Shown piece by piece: positions 25,912-39,400 of a DNA stretch of 64,000 bases; the first letter of the stretch is position 1; every line of letters starts with the position of its first letter. Below the pieces are notes generated by a model, which made no database searches, was not told where the DNA came from, and saw nothing but the letters and a program-made list of their open reading frames with translations. Source of the stretch: Brienomyrus brachyistius (Eukaryota > Chordata > Actinopteri > Osteoglossiformes > Mormyridae); contig NC_064540.1 in the NCBI RefSeq assembly GCF_023856365.1, positions 25,536,474 to 25,600,473 on the forward strand. The letters run 5' to 3'. The position numbers and the translations under genes are program-made.

Positions 25912-26205
25912 GTCACGACCATCGGTTAATGGTTGCGGCGATCGGGCAGGATACAGGCACGGCAGGCAGGATACGGGGAATAAAGGGGTTTTATTACGAA
26001 AACGGGGACTAGGAAGCATCGGACAGGGACCTACAACAAACCCACAATGACGGACCAGGGGAACAGGTAAGACCAGGACTTAAATATAACGGGACTAATC
26101 AAAGTAAGTGGACAAAGCTGGAGACGATCAGGGAAGTACACGTGGGTAATCGGGGGAGCGTGGCACACACGAGGAGCGGACGAGCCGGGCATCACCCGGT
26201 GGAAT
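25912..26205. repeat. Interspersed repeat fragment, class uncertain
   Basis: A GC-richer block starts 'tgtcacgacc' and holds 'aataaaggggttttattacg', 'accaggacttaaatataacg' and 'acgtgggtaatcgggggagc'. It ends with 'cgagccgggcatcacc'. It reads like a dispersed repeat common in fish genomes and differs in base composition from its flanks. A weaker relative with 'aataaaggggtcaaaacagg' may lie at 35400-36060. No terminal repeats could be assigned. Confidence 0.4.
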
Positions 26206-26510
26206 GTGCTATGTGTATGTGTACATGCGCATGTTAGCATTTGAACATGTCCTTGATTTTGCATTGGGTTTGCTCTTGTTCATTAGTATGGTGATAATGT
26301 ATATGTCTAATTCTGTGCCTGATGTCCACAGAGCTGCGCAGTGGATTTGTTTTTGCTTTAATCTGACAGGTCTTCATTTCAAATATGGCCTGACTTCTAT
26401 AATCTTGTAAAAGTTAAATTCAATTACTCGATTTTATAAAAGCATTAATTAAAATTTTCCTTCTCGATTATTCGCTAATATGGTGGAAGGAAGATGGTTT
26501 GTCATTACAG

Positions 26511-26969
26511 CAGGGCTATTCAATCGTGGTCCTTTACCTGTGAGTCAGGCGTGAAGCCTCTGGCCAATAAGAACCCATCCATCCATCCATTTTCCAAACC
26601 GCTTATCCTACTGGGTCTCGGGGGGTCTGGAGCCTATCCCGGAAGCAATGGGCACGAGGCAGGGAACAACCCAGGATGGGGGGCCAGCCCATTGCAGGGC
26701 ACACTCAGTCCATGTTTTTGGACTGTGGGGGGAAACCGGAGTACCCGGAGGAAACCCCACGATGACATGGGGAGAACATGCAAACTCCGCACACATGTGA
26801 CCCAGGCGGAGACTTGAACCCGGGTCCCAGAGGTGTGAGGCAACAGTGCTAATCACTGCACCACCATGCCGCCCCCCCAATAAGAATCCATAATTATTAA
26901 ACTAACTACCAGGGAGAACTGAAAACAAGGCCTGGATTTGGATTCCAGGTCCACATTTGAAGAGCCCTG
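26511..26969. mobile_element. Non-autonomous hAT-type element interrupted by another repeat
   Basis: Imperfect terminal inverted repeats are visible: 'cagggctattcaa' at the left and 'tttgaagagccctg' at the right, whose reverse complement is 'cagggctcttcaaa'. They are flanked by near-identical 8-bp direct repeats, 'cattacag' (26503-26510) and 'cactacag' (26970-26977). An 8-bp duplication is the hAT hallmark. No transposase is encoded. The body is split by a second repeat at about 26575-26876. Confidence 0.8.
26575..26876 (-). mobile_element. Short interspersed element with (ATCC)n tail, nested
   Basis: Read on the minus strand it begins 'ggcggcatggtggtgcagtg', runs through 'gggttcaagtctccgcctgg' (a tRNA-like B-box) and 'ggagtttgcatgttctcccc', and ends with 'aaaatggatggatggatgg'. 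This is a very common fish repeat. It is flanked by a duplicated target, 'ccaataagaac' at 26564-26574 and 'ccaataagaat' at 26877-26887, so it inserted into the hAT-type element after that element was in place. Confidence 0.8.
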
Positions 26970-29954
26970 CACTACAGAATCTGAGCCAACCATGGATTTG
27001 AGTCACACATGCTCTGCCAATCTGAGTCAACCATGTTAAACTATTAAAACATTAAACAATTCAAGTAATAAAAGATTTTATACCATCTGCCAAATCTGCA
27101 CCCATACAGATATATAGTATATATATTTAGTGAACACATGATTTGAATAGGGCTGAACTAAATTAACAGCACATGTCAGTGACTGCCTTGCCAGTTGAAA
27201 TGTGAGTATTATAGGCCTATAAGCATGTGTTTCTTTAATTTATTTTAAAAGAACCACGGAAATAAAATTTAACAATTCTTAAGGTCTTCAGAGGACACTT
27301 ACAGGTGTTAGCTATAGCATAGCAAAATTGTATTATTGAAGAACTTTATTTAAATGAACGCTATAGGTACTTGTTAGCATACTATTATAACCGAGATCCC
27401 AACTCAGTAAGGGATCAGGTCCAAAATAAGTTAAATGTGTAACGCAGGAAAATGTAAGCGATAAATACTGTTGATGTCTCATTTATTCTTCAATGGGTAT
27501 GCATGTATGACGTCATAATACATGAGCGCTTCGCACACCTGCCCAGCTTGCCAATATAAATACACATGTAAACTACCAGATCATTCAAACGGTTTTTTCC
27601 AGAGATATTGTAAAGCACTTTAACACAATGCAATGATATAAAAATGCGCCATGCCAGTAAACTGAATGAAATTTAGGACGGAAATCCGCAGGATTCATTT
27701 TCACCGTGTGATTAAATTGACTGCAAGTTGTAGAAATATGTAACAGCCAGTAGATGCCGACAAAGCAACCTTAATCTGTTTGTTCCATTTCATTTACATA
27801 GATATATAATCTCTCAGTGCAATATAAGTACGCAGACAGCCAGAAAAAAAGTCGAAATTTTTAACCGCGCCCCTGTCTGCAAAGTCGTATTTATTTAGAG
27901 TTGCCTGACACCCTACGAAATTTATTTTGGTCAACAAGCCTGGAGCAGACACGCAATGCGCACCTATAAAACTGAGACTTTTAAAAAGCTCTTTACTGGT
28001 TTAATATGACTACCATTTTTTACTTTATTGGATAATATTTTTTTTAAAACTATGTTATAGTTTAGCATAATTCAAAAAATCGTTTCTAAGTCGCTGTAAA
28101 AAGAAAAAAAAATCGAGACAAAAGCATTACCAGAGACGGGGATATGATGGAATCAGATGATCGGGTGACACACATGAATATACGTCAGGATTTCGATGAG
28201 GCCATCCGTAGCAGTCTATCTCTTACCTTAAAAACAAGAATGTCTATCACACTATATACTTATGCCTAAGTGCACCTCTAAAATGTGACCCAGTTTGTGC
28301 CCGACTGCCACAATGGACCAGAATGGTGACGCATTTAACTCATTAAGCTGAGCTCTCTGTGAGGCTGACGTTGTCTCCAAAATGCTCAGCCTACAGAGGA
28401 AAACCAACAATTCCCTTCAGTTGAACGGTGGTCAATGAATCACCTACAGTGAAATAATCAAAACAATAAAAGCCTGCAAACACATAGGTCACCCTATATA
28501 CAATGCAGAAAGAAACATACGTGTCCCACTTGGTGTAACCCATATATAAGCCACTAAATAAACATTTTTTTTCTCATTTTGAAGGGAAAATGTGTACTAT
28601 TTCCTATATGCTTTCCAAGCTATGCGAAACAATGAACTTATGGTAAACTCTGTGTTTTTATCTCTGAGTATTTTTTACGGGTCATTCTTGCGTCAGAGTA
28701 AGACAACATGAAACCAGGACCACAATCAGCTGACGAACTACAGGGCAGGACAGGCCATGGTGGACTGAGTGCTGTTTAACCAAGACTCCACCCTCCCCTA
28801 CCCTCAGACTTTCAAAATGGGGGTCTGGGGGGTCTTCAGCAATGGCAATCAATCCAGAAGAACTTTCTGGAAATCAGTACCTGCACAAAAGGACACTTGC
28901 GAGCTCCCACCTCACGAACCAAAATGACCACGTAACTTCAGATAGCTGACATTACCAGGAACTTGCCCTTCCAGCAAAACATAAATTCTAAGATTTCTAG
29001 AGCCAGGCGATTAAAACAATTTAAAAGGCTGGTTAGTTTTATAGTCAGTGTGTAAACCAAGTTCTGACTGTAGAAATGTTCTAACATCTACAGGATAGCT
29101 ATTCTCATAGCCTCCTGTGCTCGCCTACTAAAAACAAAAACAGTCCCCGTTTCTTACTGGGAGCAGAATGGAACTCTTTATTCAACTATGTAGCTCTGGT
29201 GTTAGTGAAGCAACTAATATTGTGGTTTTTCACATTCTGTTTTTGTTGTCAATGGCTTCATTGTCCACAGGAATATCTAAGGTTCCTTGGTTGTGTTACG
29301 TAATTTGCTGCTTTTCCGTTTATAGCACTTATCGTAAGTGTTTCTACAGGGGACTGTTGAGAGCAGCAACCGTATACAAACATCATGCATATTTTGCCTT
29401 TACGTGGCTGTACTGAGTTAGCCCTGAAATACAGATAATTTCATATAAGTAGGGGTATAGCAGGCTTGATACTATTTTATCTGAGATTTGTGACTTCATT
29501 ACTCAAGTTAAGTTGTTAAATTTAATTGTATGTTTAAGTTTATCAATTCTCCTGCCTTATCTATCATCTAGCCATTATGCTGCCCTATATTTAGACTTAG
29601 TTTACATTTACACACATATACACATATACTGCATATATGCACATTATTCTTCACATTATGTATGCAACAGTACCATGTGATATGTTAGCAAAAAACACTT
29701 ACATCTGTCATATTATCAGTAATATTGACGCACAAAAGAATGGTCTGGCTCTTCATATCTCTTGGATATTATTGCAAAATCATGGTTTTTTTAAAACACA
29801 CACCAGGGGAAGACTGGAAGAGACACAATGAAAATCTCGAGTATTGTTTTAACACATTTGACATGTGAAAATACTGTGTGAAAATTGTTTTTCATCCAAG
29901 TCAAAATTCAAATTCACGATTCAGATTTGTTATATTATTTAGTAATACTGAACT

Positions 29955-29970
29955 GGGGGGGGGGGGGGGG
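29955..29970 (+). repeat. Poly-G run (16 nt)
   Basis: Sixteen consecutive G residues in AT-rich sequence. Confidence 0.9.
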
Positions 29971-30680
29971 CACATGGTGGCACAGCCAGCATAGCCAGGC
30001 CTCTTATAAGGGCCAGAATGAATTTTACTAGGGTGGCAATGGATTAAAGCAGAAATTCAGCATCCAGATAAACTGATAATGTGGGGAAAATGACAAATAT
30101 CACACTATACATAATAGAATGAACAAATATGGGTTTTATTGCTCAACCCCACAAACAGAGAAAAAAGTATATATATATGGATGTGTGTTATCTAATATCC
30201 TTTAGTTTTCTTTATAGATGGTATGTCACACATCTAATGCAGCTTGAATAAAGACTTGGCAGAGAAAACAGAAATTGGTAACTCATTACATTAACTGTGC
30301 ATTCATAATGCATTCATATAAGATTCATAAGCAGCATGTAAGTATACCTTAACATACTAACATACATTAACAGCTTTAATATACATTAATAGCGAACATC
30401 ATATGATAATAACAAACATTATAAATGTATAATAGTATAGTGTTTATTATACTATTCTGTGGTATATTATGTGAAGCAGTATGTTATTTAGCTAATAAAT
30501 CTTCTTGATATGTTCCTACCGGTGATTATTAACGCCCGACTCAAATAACTTAACGCTGCTCGTGTTTTCATCATACTGATCAAATCTGCACAAAAATAAT
30601 TAATTCTCTCAACACCTGAGTCTGGTTCTGAATGAGTCTGACAGCTCTAACTGGTCTTCCTCCATCCTGGGTTACCATAT

Positions 30681-31004
30681 GACGTCAATAGGAATGCCAA
30701 TATGAAGTCTCAGTGCCAAAACAGGTTTTATAAGAGGGCAGTACTGTCTGTGACGATGAAGAGAATAACCCTGTATCTGGAAAGGATAGTACTGAGGTTT
30801 CAAAGGGTGCAATATAGCCATGCGGAATAACATCTGGACTGAAGGCTGATGCAGTGATTTTATGCAGTGCATAATTCCTGAAATACTCCCTTTTATTTCC
30901 ATTAGGTTTGGCCATCGGAAAAAACTGATGGGCAACCATGTCATTCAGGGGATTCATCGAAATGCCTAAATCCTTTGAGTGCCTTAGATAGACAGGATAT
31001 ATCT
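30681..31004 (-). CDS. Candidate terminal coding exon of an unrecognised gene
   Basis: On the minus strand an open frame runs from a possible splice acceptor ('gattttcgaacag') into an exon reading YPVYLRHSKDLGISMNPLND, then AHQFFPMAKPNGNKREYFRN, and ends with ETSYWHSY and a TGA at about 30681-30683. Its composition (aromatic, Pro, Asn, His, evenly spread, low complexity absent) looks protein-like, unlike most open frames nearby. An internal ATG at 30957 would give 90 residues. I recognise no domain; short proteins rich in such motifs are frequent among ciliary microtubule inner proteins, but that is only a loose impression. The acceptor is weak and no upstream exon was found. It could be a real last exon, a decayed gene, or chance. 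Confidence 0.3.
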
Positions 31005-32880
31005 GTTCGAAAATCTAGAGATGCTTCAGAACTTGACTATGAAAACAAGCTTACATTTTTCCATTAAAAACCGCAAAGAGGTCCGTTTTGTTGTGTTGTG
31101 AGAAGAACATTTATGACCTTAAAAGGAAGGTTTAAAAATAACCAGATTATGCATCAAGCATACAGTACAATGAGCAACAAACACTGACATATGGTGGTTG
31201 TAAATGGCTCCAGTTGTCACGGAGATGGCAGTATGTTAGCCCAAAGCTATTTCACTGGTGATATTCACACTACCGGCATGGGGAGTATGCTCGCTATGAA
31301 TGCTCCTGCGAAGTACGTAAACATTACTACACTCTCCAGGATCTTCTGCCTAGCTCGTTTTAAACAGATGTAACTAGCTTGTTGCTTTTATATTGCCTGA
31401 CATTTCACTGCTAAACTTAAATTATATGATTTCACACATGAACACAAGCACATATATACATGTAAACATGTATATATGATAGTATATCATTAATATAAAT
31501 TCGTATAAATGGATGTAAACATATGCTTTTATAATGTGAGTGATTTCTGTGTTTGACTTCTGGTGTGTATAACACAGTAATACAGCAATTATTTACTTCA
31601 CTCATCAGTTGCACATTATATTACACGTAAAAAAAACTTGTTCATTTAATCTTACAGGTATCCAGTTTTTCCTTAGAGTTATTGATAGACGCCCTCTGCT
31701 GTCCACTGACTCTAAGTGATTAATTATGCACGGAAAATGAATAAATACGAGTTGTCTATAGGTAAGAGTTTATGGCTGGCTATCTAGGCAGTATATTTTA
31801 GATAAATTAAAACATTTATAACATTACTTTCCAGACAAGCATGTCGGACAGTATGTGCTATTGAAAATTGATTGACATATAACAGCTTTTTTATCAGGTA
31901 ATGTAGGAACCCCCTACGGGCGCCATCTTCTGACGGGGCGCCGACATTGCAATCCGGAGGGTAGGGCGCCAGCGAAGAAGCTCGCCACTTGGTCTTCAAC
32001 CAAAACTGTCTTTATGTTTATTGATGCACCCATTCATTTCAAGGGAATTCCCTGGGAATTTCCAGGCAAGAGGCGGGTAGGATAGAGACCTATGAAGAAT
32101 AGAATGCATTTTTGTCGTGATGGGTTAATTGGAACTTCATTAGGATTCTGGACTAATTTCCGCAATACGGAACTTGAAAGCCTTCGACTTTAATTAGGCG
32201 CCGTCTTAGATGTGCCCCCCCCGTGCAACTGTCCCCACGAATCTATCATTCTTGGCGTCCCGCTTATTCTCAGCTCTGCGCCTCAGTAATTGCTGTCTGC
32301 AGATGCTTTTTTTCTCACAGGGTCACAACATCGCACTGAATCGCTTGTCCGGTTCACTACTCATGTAATTATTATATGTAGCTGCACAATGAAATGTTGC
32401 TTATATCGGAAAGTTATTAGGAAATCAAATAAAAACCCCGAACACTATTTAATGCAATGCAGAAATATCAAATTAATTTCCTTCCTATTAGACATTTTGG
32501 GAAAAAAAATATGCACTCATATTTCAGTCTTTTATTTACGTAGGGTCATTTCCCATTTACTTAATTAATAGCATGTTTTGTAACGTGTTAACATTCCTTA
32601 TTGAAAACGCTTTCAAAAAAGGTCAGCATGAAAGTCCGTAGTAGTCCATTTATTAATCAGTAAATTATTAATTTATTAATAGCACAAACCACAGTTACAC
32701 AGTTACTGAAACCCACTTCATTTTCACCTGCATAAGGAACCCATCTATTTTGTTTCCATTAATTTTCTTTAAATGCTTTTATGAAGGTTGCAGACAGAAT
32801 ATATAGCCTACTGCGATGATCAGTTATATATTCTGCACATGCACCCGATAAACGAACGACATAACTAATATGTAATATTG
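31005..32880. other. Intergenic sequence upstream of tspan2
   Basis: This is mostly AT-rich. One CpG-dense island-like patch at 31905-31985 contains, on the minus strand, 'aagatggcgccc', which fits the YY1 core AAGATGGCG. No gene start could be tied to it. No other coding signal was seen. Confidence 0.5.
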
Positions 32881-32899
32881 TAATAGCTGCCAAGCGTGT

Positions 32900-33119
32900 T
32901 GTAATACAGCGTGTTGAATGTGACAGGCGTGTGCACCGCCTGTCCAAAACCCCCCCATGGCTCCCCGCATATTCTGGGGCGGTAAGAAGCGTAAAGAAGG
33001 CGTCGCGAGCATTCATTTGCGGATGCTGACAGGGCGCGCTGGTCTGCTGTGCTCGCGAGCGGAGTGAATTCGGAGCTCAAAAGCCGAAGGACGTACTGTC
33101 AAAGTGAAACGCAGTCAAT
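32900..33119 (+). promoter_or_regulatory. Probable tspan2 promoter and 5' UTR
   Basis: CpG density rises sharply just before the tspan2 ATG. 'gcgtcgcgagc' (33000-33010) and 'gctcgcgagcgg' (33051-33062) carry the TCGCGA core of a motif seen in CpG-type vertebrate promoters, and 'agggcgcgctgg' lies between. There is no clear TATA box. The start site is not determined. Confidence 0.5.
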
Positions 33120-33426
33120 ATGAGCAAAGTTCAAGGCGCGATGAAGTGTGTGAAATACCTGCTATACATATTCAACTTTATATTCTGGGTAAGTAATACA
33201 CAAGAGTGTTAAGATCAGTAAGTGTTAATACTGAATTTGTCAATTAGATTAACAGGTTGTTCTTCTTTGATCTTCCACTAATTTCCTTGCAAGTACCTCT
33301 AGACATTGAGGGGAAAGAATGACTCTCATATGCTGTTAGAGTTTGATCAAATGCGTTTCATATGATACTGAAAGCTGAGATGTATTTTAGGTCTGCTTCG
33401 TTTGTCAGAGTATATTGTTTTTAAGG

Positions 33427-33486
<60 letters not shown>

Positions 33487-36400
33487 GTGAAGCCTGTCAG
33501 CATTCTGAAAATCAGATCACTGTCAGCAAGCGTTCGGGTTGATTTGGTTACAACCAACTCATATCGAAGTGATGCTCTTTACGGATCGACCAGTCTACAG
33601 CTGAGTTTTAGGCTGACATTATAAGAAATATTTAAGAGAAACTCTTGTAAAAAGTAGAACCATGCATAGGACCCAGCATTAAAAAACAATAACGAAGATT
33701 CTTACTTATAGCCTGTCATTTTTAAACATTAGTCAAGTTCAGTACCGGTTCATAAATAGGCCTACGTAATTGTTTTTTAACATATCCGTGAAGAAGTCTC
33801 ACAGAAATTATAACGAATGCGTGTTGTTACTTACAAATCGTGAGCACGGTACCCTGAACGGGATATTAGTATTCTGTCATGTTAAGTTATGGTCTGTCAT
33901 AAAATGCCAAAATAAAATTAAAATTTGGGTTTCATAAATACAGACTCCATATTACTGTAACCTAGATTAATTGGATTACTATATTAAATCAAATGACACT
34001 CAAAGCACCTTTCAGCTCTGATTGGACTGATAGTCCAATTTGTTGTTAAACTTGCGGAAAAAAATGGAATATGACTTCGGTCTGTGTTCTTGTGCTCATT
34101 ATTTATATACTTGTCATTTCTCGCCAAATAAGGCACGTCCTTCCCCTGCCCTTGTAACATAGCTGAAATAAAGTAGCCTAAAAGAACTTTTGCACATAGG
34201 GCCATTGGTCACCTAAATGCAAATTAGCCTACCAAATAAAGTGCATGTGTACATTCTCTTAAATTGCTTGTGCTGACGACCATTTAAGAAATGTGAACAA
34301 AAACGAGGCATCCAACCACCTTTTGTCCAAACTTTACACACCGTTATGCCGCTCCATTGGCTACTCCACCATTCATGCCCATAAAGTGGCGAATTTCTAA
34401 TGAGTATTTGACTTTTATTTCGAGGGTTTTTATTCATTACACCAGAAGCTTTAATAAATTTTTAATTACTGAATATTTATTAGTTTGCATACAGGCTGCC
34501 AACTGAACTTTGATTCAGCCATTATACATTTAAAAGGGACCCCCCCCCCCCCCACACACACACACACACACACACACACTACCAGCTGGAAAATAATGCT
34601 GCCGTTTTCTACAGCTCTGTCAGCCGTAGCGGGATTTTTCCTTTCATTTTGCGACAAGACTCTTATACAGTGTAGTTTTCCACTCACACCACTCATACGC
34701 TGCTCATAGGGGTGTGGATGTTGTGTGGATGTTCTGAAGGCAGACCATAGCTTCCAAAAGAGGCAGCCAGAGAGAAGAAATATGAGAGACACAGTGACAA
34801 AATTACATCATTAAATTATATCCAATGTCATTTTTAGAAGTTCTAGAAGAGATTTCTAAGCCTTTGTTGATGTATACAGCTGAAACAATTTAGGTTAATT
34901 GCTTTGCGTGAAGTACAACAGCAGCTTTCCGCTTGGGACTTTCAGTCATAAGTACCATGCTTTAACCACTGTGTGACATGATGCTAAATTGTTTTACACG
35001 TTTTTAAATGCCTGTCTATAAATGCTTGAATCCATTTGAAACATTTTCCATCTCATTTTCGCCTTTTTTTATATGACATGCCATCTCATTAACACAGATG
35101 CCTGACTCGCACAGCCCAGCAAAGCTCGGCAAGGTCACGGAAACAGGCTCATAAGAAGGAAAATTGGCAGGGGGGGAAAATGCAGAAGAGAGTGATGTGA
35201 GGACAGATAGGTGAGGGCTGCGAGGGAAACAGTAGGAGAGGAGCTGGCCCCACATGGGGCTCATAGTGAGAGAGAAGCAGGATCGTCATTAATCAGACAG
35301 GCAAAACAAAGTTTATTTTTTTTATGCTTTACTATACATAGTCAGTGCTTGAAGTTCACTGGTACTCAGTGGTATAGCGGTGTCAGCACCTTTGTTTTTG
35401 TTATGGCGGGGTTTGGCTTCGGGAAGGATGATGCATGCAGTAGCTCTAACAAAAGGGCCGAAACTAGAAAATAAAGGGGTCAAAACAGGTAAAACTGACA
35501 CTAACTAAATCAACTGCAAAATAAAAACACAATCACTGGAACTATAGCTAGACTGGGACCATTAAAGCACAGAAGAGTAGGGGCACAGAGAAGAGCACAG
35601 CTACAAACACCAGTGGCCTGTGCTGCGAAGCGGGGTTACTGGCTTATCGGGGTAACTTGTCAGATTTAAGGTACCACAGTTTAAATGGACTTCATATTTG
35701 TTCACTTACATTTTGCCCAGACTACCTTAAATCCGACAAGCTATCCCGATAAGCCAGAAACCCGCTTCGTAGTACTGGCCCATGAACAACTATAAGCTAC
35801 AAACTCCAGAAATATACAAACTACAGATTACAAGTGCAAGGACTGACTCACACGTGGAGGGAGGGCAAGCAAATAAATCAAGACAGATAACGAGGGATAA
35901 TTTGGGGCAGGTGTAGACCACAACAAAATCAACCAAGCAGTACAGCCATGGGACAACAAGAAACAGGTGGAATAAGTTACAATTAACAAACACTAGGAAA
36001 AGACTAGGAACAAAAGTACAAGCAGAACATAAAAACAAGGGTAACCCTAAACAGGGGCAGGAAGATAAACCATAACACGCACTAAAGCAGGAGTGTCAAA
36101 CTCCAGTCCTGGGGGGCCGGAGCCCTGCACATTTTTGGGTTTCCCCTCATTTAACACACCTGATTCAACTCCTTGTGCTAATTACCAGACAGCTCTTGAG
36201 CTAAATCATTTTTGATAGAATAGGAAAGAATTAAGCCACATAAGTACCCCAGGACTGGAGTTTGACACCCCTGCACTAAGGAAAACAGGAAATCAATAAA
36301 TGTTAAATAATAGATGAGGCTGGCCTCTGGTCAGCTTTGACATCAAGACTGGAGAAATTCTTCACCACATACTGAATCCATTGAGCAACACAGCAGTTCA

Positions 36401-39400
36401 GTGATCCTACAAGACAGAGAGGGGGAAGCAGGATGACCAGTACCACCTGTGGGCTAAAAGGGGACATGACATATAGGACAGGGTCAGATGGGCACCAATC
36501 CTGACAGTTTCTCTTTTATGAGTACTGACACCTATCAATATCTGCTAGCACTGAATAAAAAGAGGAGTACTAGCATTTGTTCTTCCCCACTACAAGCACT
36601 GTGCACAGTCCTCCCAGCTCCCAGACAGTTTTTGCAAGTCTTAATCAGCTCTGTGCTTCTCAAGTGCGGGGTGTGACCATGTACACGTCTGCCGTGATTG
36701 TCTTCCTTTCTGTGAAAAGCACTCACTGGATAGTGCTCTCTCCCTGCCAGCCATTGTTTGAAAAGTTTCATCTGACCTAGTTTCATACTTGCTGTTAACA
36801 GGAATGTTAAAAAACAACCCCCCCCCCAGGGTTCCAGGGCCTTTTCAGTCTGGTGTGAATCCAAATGCCAATTTAATCTTTTACTAGGCAGATTAATGTG
36901 TAGATACTGTACACAACCAATAAATGGCTTCTTATCTCAAAGTAAAAATGCTCTGAATTGCCTTTATCAAAGTAGAGCCTAGAACAAAATGATCATTGTC
37001 ATTCTTGTACTCCTGTGATATGCCCCCCACTGTTCTTACACTGGAAATAAGGAATATCTTTTAATGTTCTGTAAGGGACATGTGGAGGCAATATACAGAC
37101 ATCAGATTAATATCATCATAAACCAGCTGCTAAGCTGGCGTGAAGCTCAAGACACGCAGTACTGATATGATCTTCTTTTTGAGGCATGGTGAGGGATAAT
37201 CCTCAGCGTCATTCAAGTTGCAGCATTTGTCACCTGAGAACTGACATATATATGCATGCAGTGGTTCAATAGTGATGCGTTAGAAGGCTGTTGGATCGAG
37301 CCCCAGTAATGTCAACTGTTGTTGTAAGCTTGAGCATGAGATCGATTATAAATCAAACCAGCAAAATGGGAATATGCAGGCATATGCGGGGCTTTCTTCA
37401 TATGTCGATTTTTTTATGAGGATAAAATGGTGTGTCTGTGGGTGGCATGAGTGTCACCAACATGCGCATTCGCCAGGATGTGTACCTTCATGGGGACGTG
37501 TCGTTCTTGGACAGTGGTGCCCATTGAGTGCTTTCGGGTGTTTAAGATGTAATGGGAACTGCAAAGTAGAAATGGAGGGGAGCTTAGACACGCTGACCCT
37601 CACCTCAGGCTTTCTCTTCTTCTCTCTGGAATTTCTTCAGGCACTGACACATGTTTACATTTCAGTACAGGCCGTCAGTTTTCCAGCTCTGTCTTCCATC
37701 TCTCACTCGCACTCTCTTTCTGTCATGCTCCTCAGATGGAACACCTTATGCATAGATAGTTGGCTTTGGCCTCTTGGCCCGGGAACTTAGAACCCTTCAT
37801 TTCTTCCTCTGTTGCAGTAAGTTAGCAGTAAGCACATCAGGAGTGCGAGGTATCAACTCAGGAATCAAAGTCAAATTTTTAATGGATGGTAGCAGTAACT
37901 TTTCGCTTGTTTGTCGTATTGCCCTGCCGGAACATTATAGAACATTCACTGTGCCCCCCCCCCCATGCATCAGCTGAGAAGGGGCCGACCTGTGAACTTC
38001 CTTCAGGAATGTAGGAATGCACATTAGGTGACCTTACGAGTGCATGAAAAATGGCAGTTAATGGCTGGAGACTGTTTCTGAGGTGACAGTGAAATACCAG
38101 GAAAGCAAAAAGAATCAGGTAATTCTACACTTGGGGAGTTTTTCTAGGCTGTGGCTTAGCGGTTAGCAGGGTGGCCTCACACCTCTAGGTTTGGGGGTTT
38201 ACATACTCCTGTGCTGGTGTTCATAATTGCTGTAAGTGTGTGTCCTGTGATGGACTACCACCCTGTCCAGGGTGTCCCCTGCCTCCTGCCCTCTGATTTC
38301 TGGGACAGACTCCAGGCTCACTGTGACTCTGTAAATGGTTCTGGAAGATAGATGGATGGATGGTTTTCCTAGAGATTTACTATATGTTATGCTGCACACA
38401 TCTTAATAGTTCCTCCCACTGCTCTTTTCTGGTTATTAGTAGAGGCTTCAAGTGTATTAGGCCCAATGTCTATATACACCAATGGCTCCTGTGGTCATCA
38501 TTAAAATTACTTGCCATTAGCGCTACAGTAGCCCTTCTCTTAGTTCATACCAGACAGGATAGCCTTCATTCGCATCTCACATTGACGAGTAATGGCCATC
38601 CAGCACCCTGTTCGCAGTTTATGATTTTTCCATCCTCAGATTACTCAGCGGTTACTCACCACAGCTGACCATGGAAATCCCAAAACCTTTGCTGTTTCGG
38701 AGATGCTCTGATCTTGTCATTAGGCCAAAACGATTTGGTCCTTGCCACCCAGATCTTTATCCCTGCCCATTTCTTTTGCATTCAGCATGTCGATCACGAG
38801 CACTGAATGTTAGCTTAACATGTAATAGATCTCAGACCTTGACACTGTTTATCTGATATAGTCGATATTATTCTCTTCACATGGGGGTGGTTGTAATGTT
38901 TTGGCCAATCAATGTGAGTTCCGGTGTAATGATACAATCTGCTCACGATTTGGTTGGATAGCTGATTCAGGGCTAGTTGATACACTCAAAATAAGACTGA
39001 AAATAAACAAAGATCTCACCATTCTTAAGTATTCCTTTTTAGGCATGTACATTTACAAAGAAGGGGGTATTTTCAAATCATTTATTGCATTCTTGCGTTC
39101 TTTTCCTTTTTCTGCAGATTGCAGTTCAAAATGCAAAAATAAAACCTCAAAACAAAACTGAGATTATGCCTATTCCATCCATCTGAGTTAACATTAATAA
39201 ATGGTTTCATGCCACAGTGCATTGTTACACCCCTAGTGTGAGTCCAAATAGTCACCACAGAAGCCTGTTTAGAATTCACACTGCTGTGGATTTATGTCTG
39301 ACACATAGTGACTGTACTCTAGTATCAATTTCTTCTTTCATTTCACCAGAATCTTTGAGTTTGGGCATTTGGCAGGTGTATATTCTATGAATCTATTTCT

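Larger units (their letters stand above)
20561..30680. other. Intergenic region between ngf and the 30.7-kb open exon
   Basis: No gene is recognisable. Content: microsatellites at 22201-22216, 22706-22732 and 24776-24800; an interspersed-repeat fragment at about 25910-26200; a nested transposon structure at 26511-26969; a G-run at 29955-29970; and AT-rich sequence elsewhere. Short open frames have no motifs. Confidence 0.6.

Noticed and set aside
26770..26880. tRNA gene suggested by a B-box-like 'gggttcaagtctccgcctgg' on the minus strand
   Set aside because: There is no cloverleaf. It is the 5' region of a dispersed short interspersed element with (ATCC)n tail and target duplication.
37374..37790. 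138-codon plus-strand open frame in tspan2 intron 1
   Set aside because: No recognisable domain, Cys/Trp/Ser-rich noise composition, no flanking splice logic, and it lies inside a well-defined intron.
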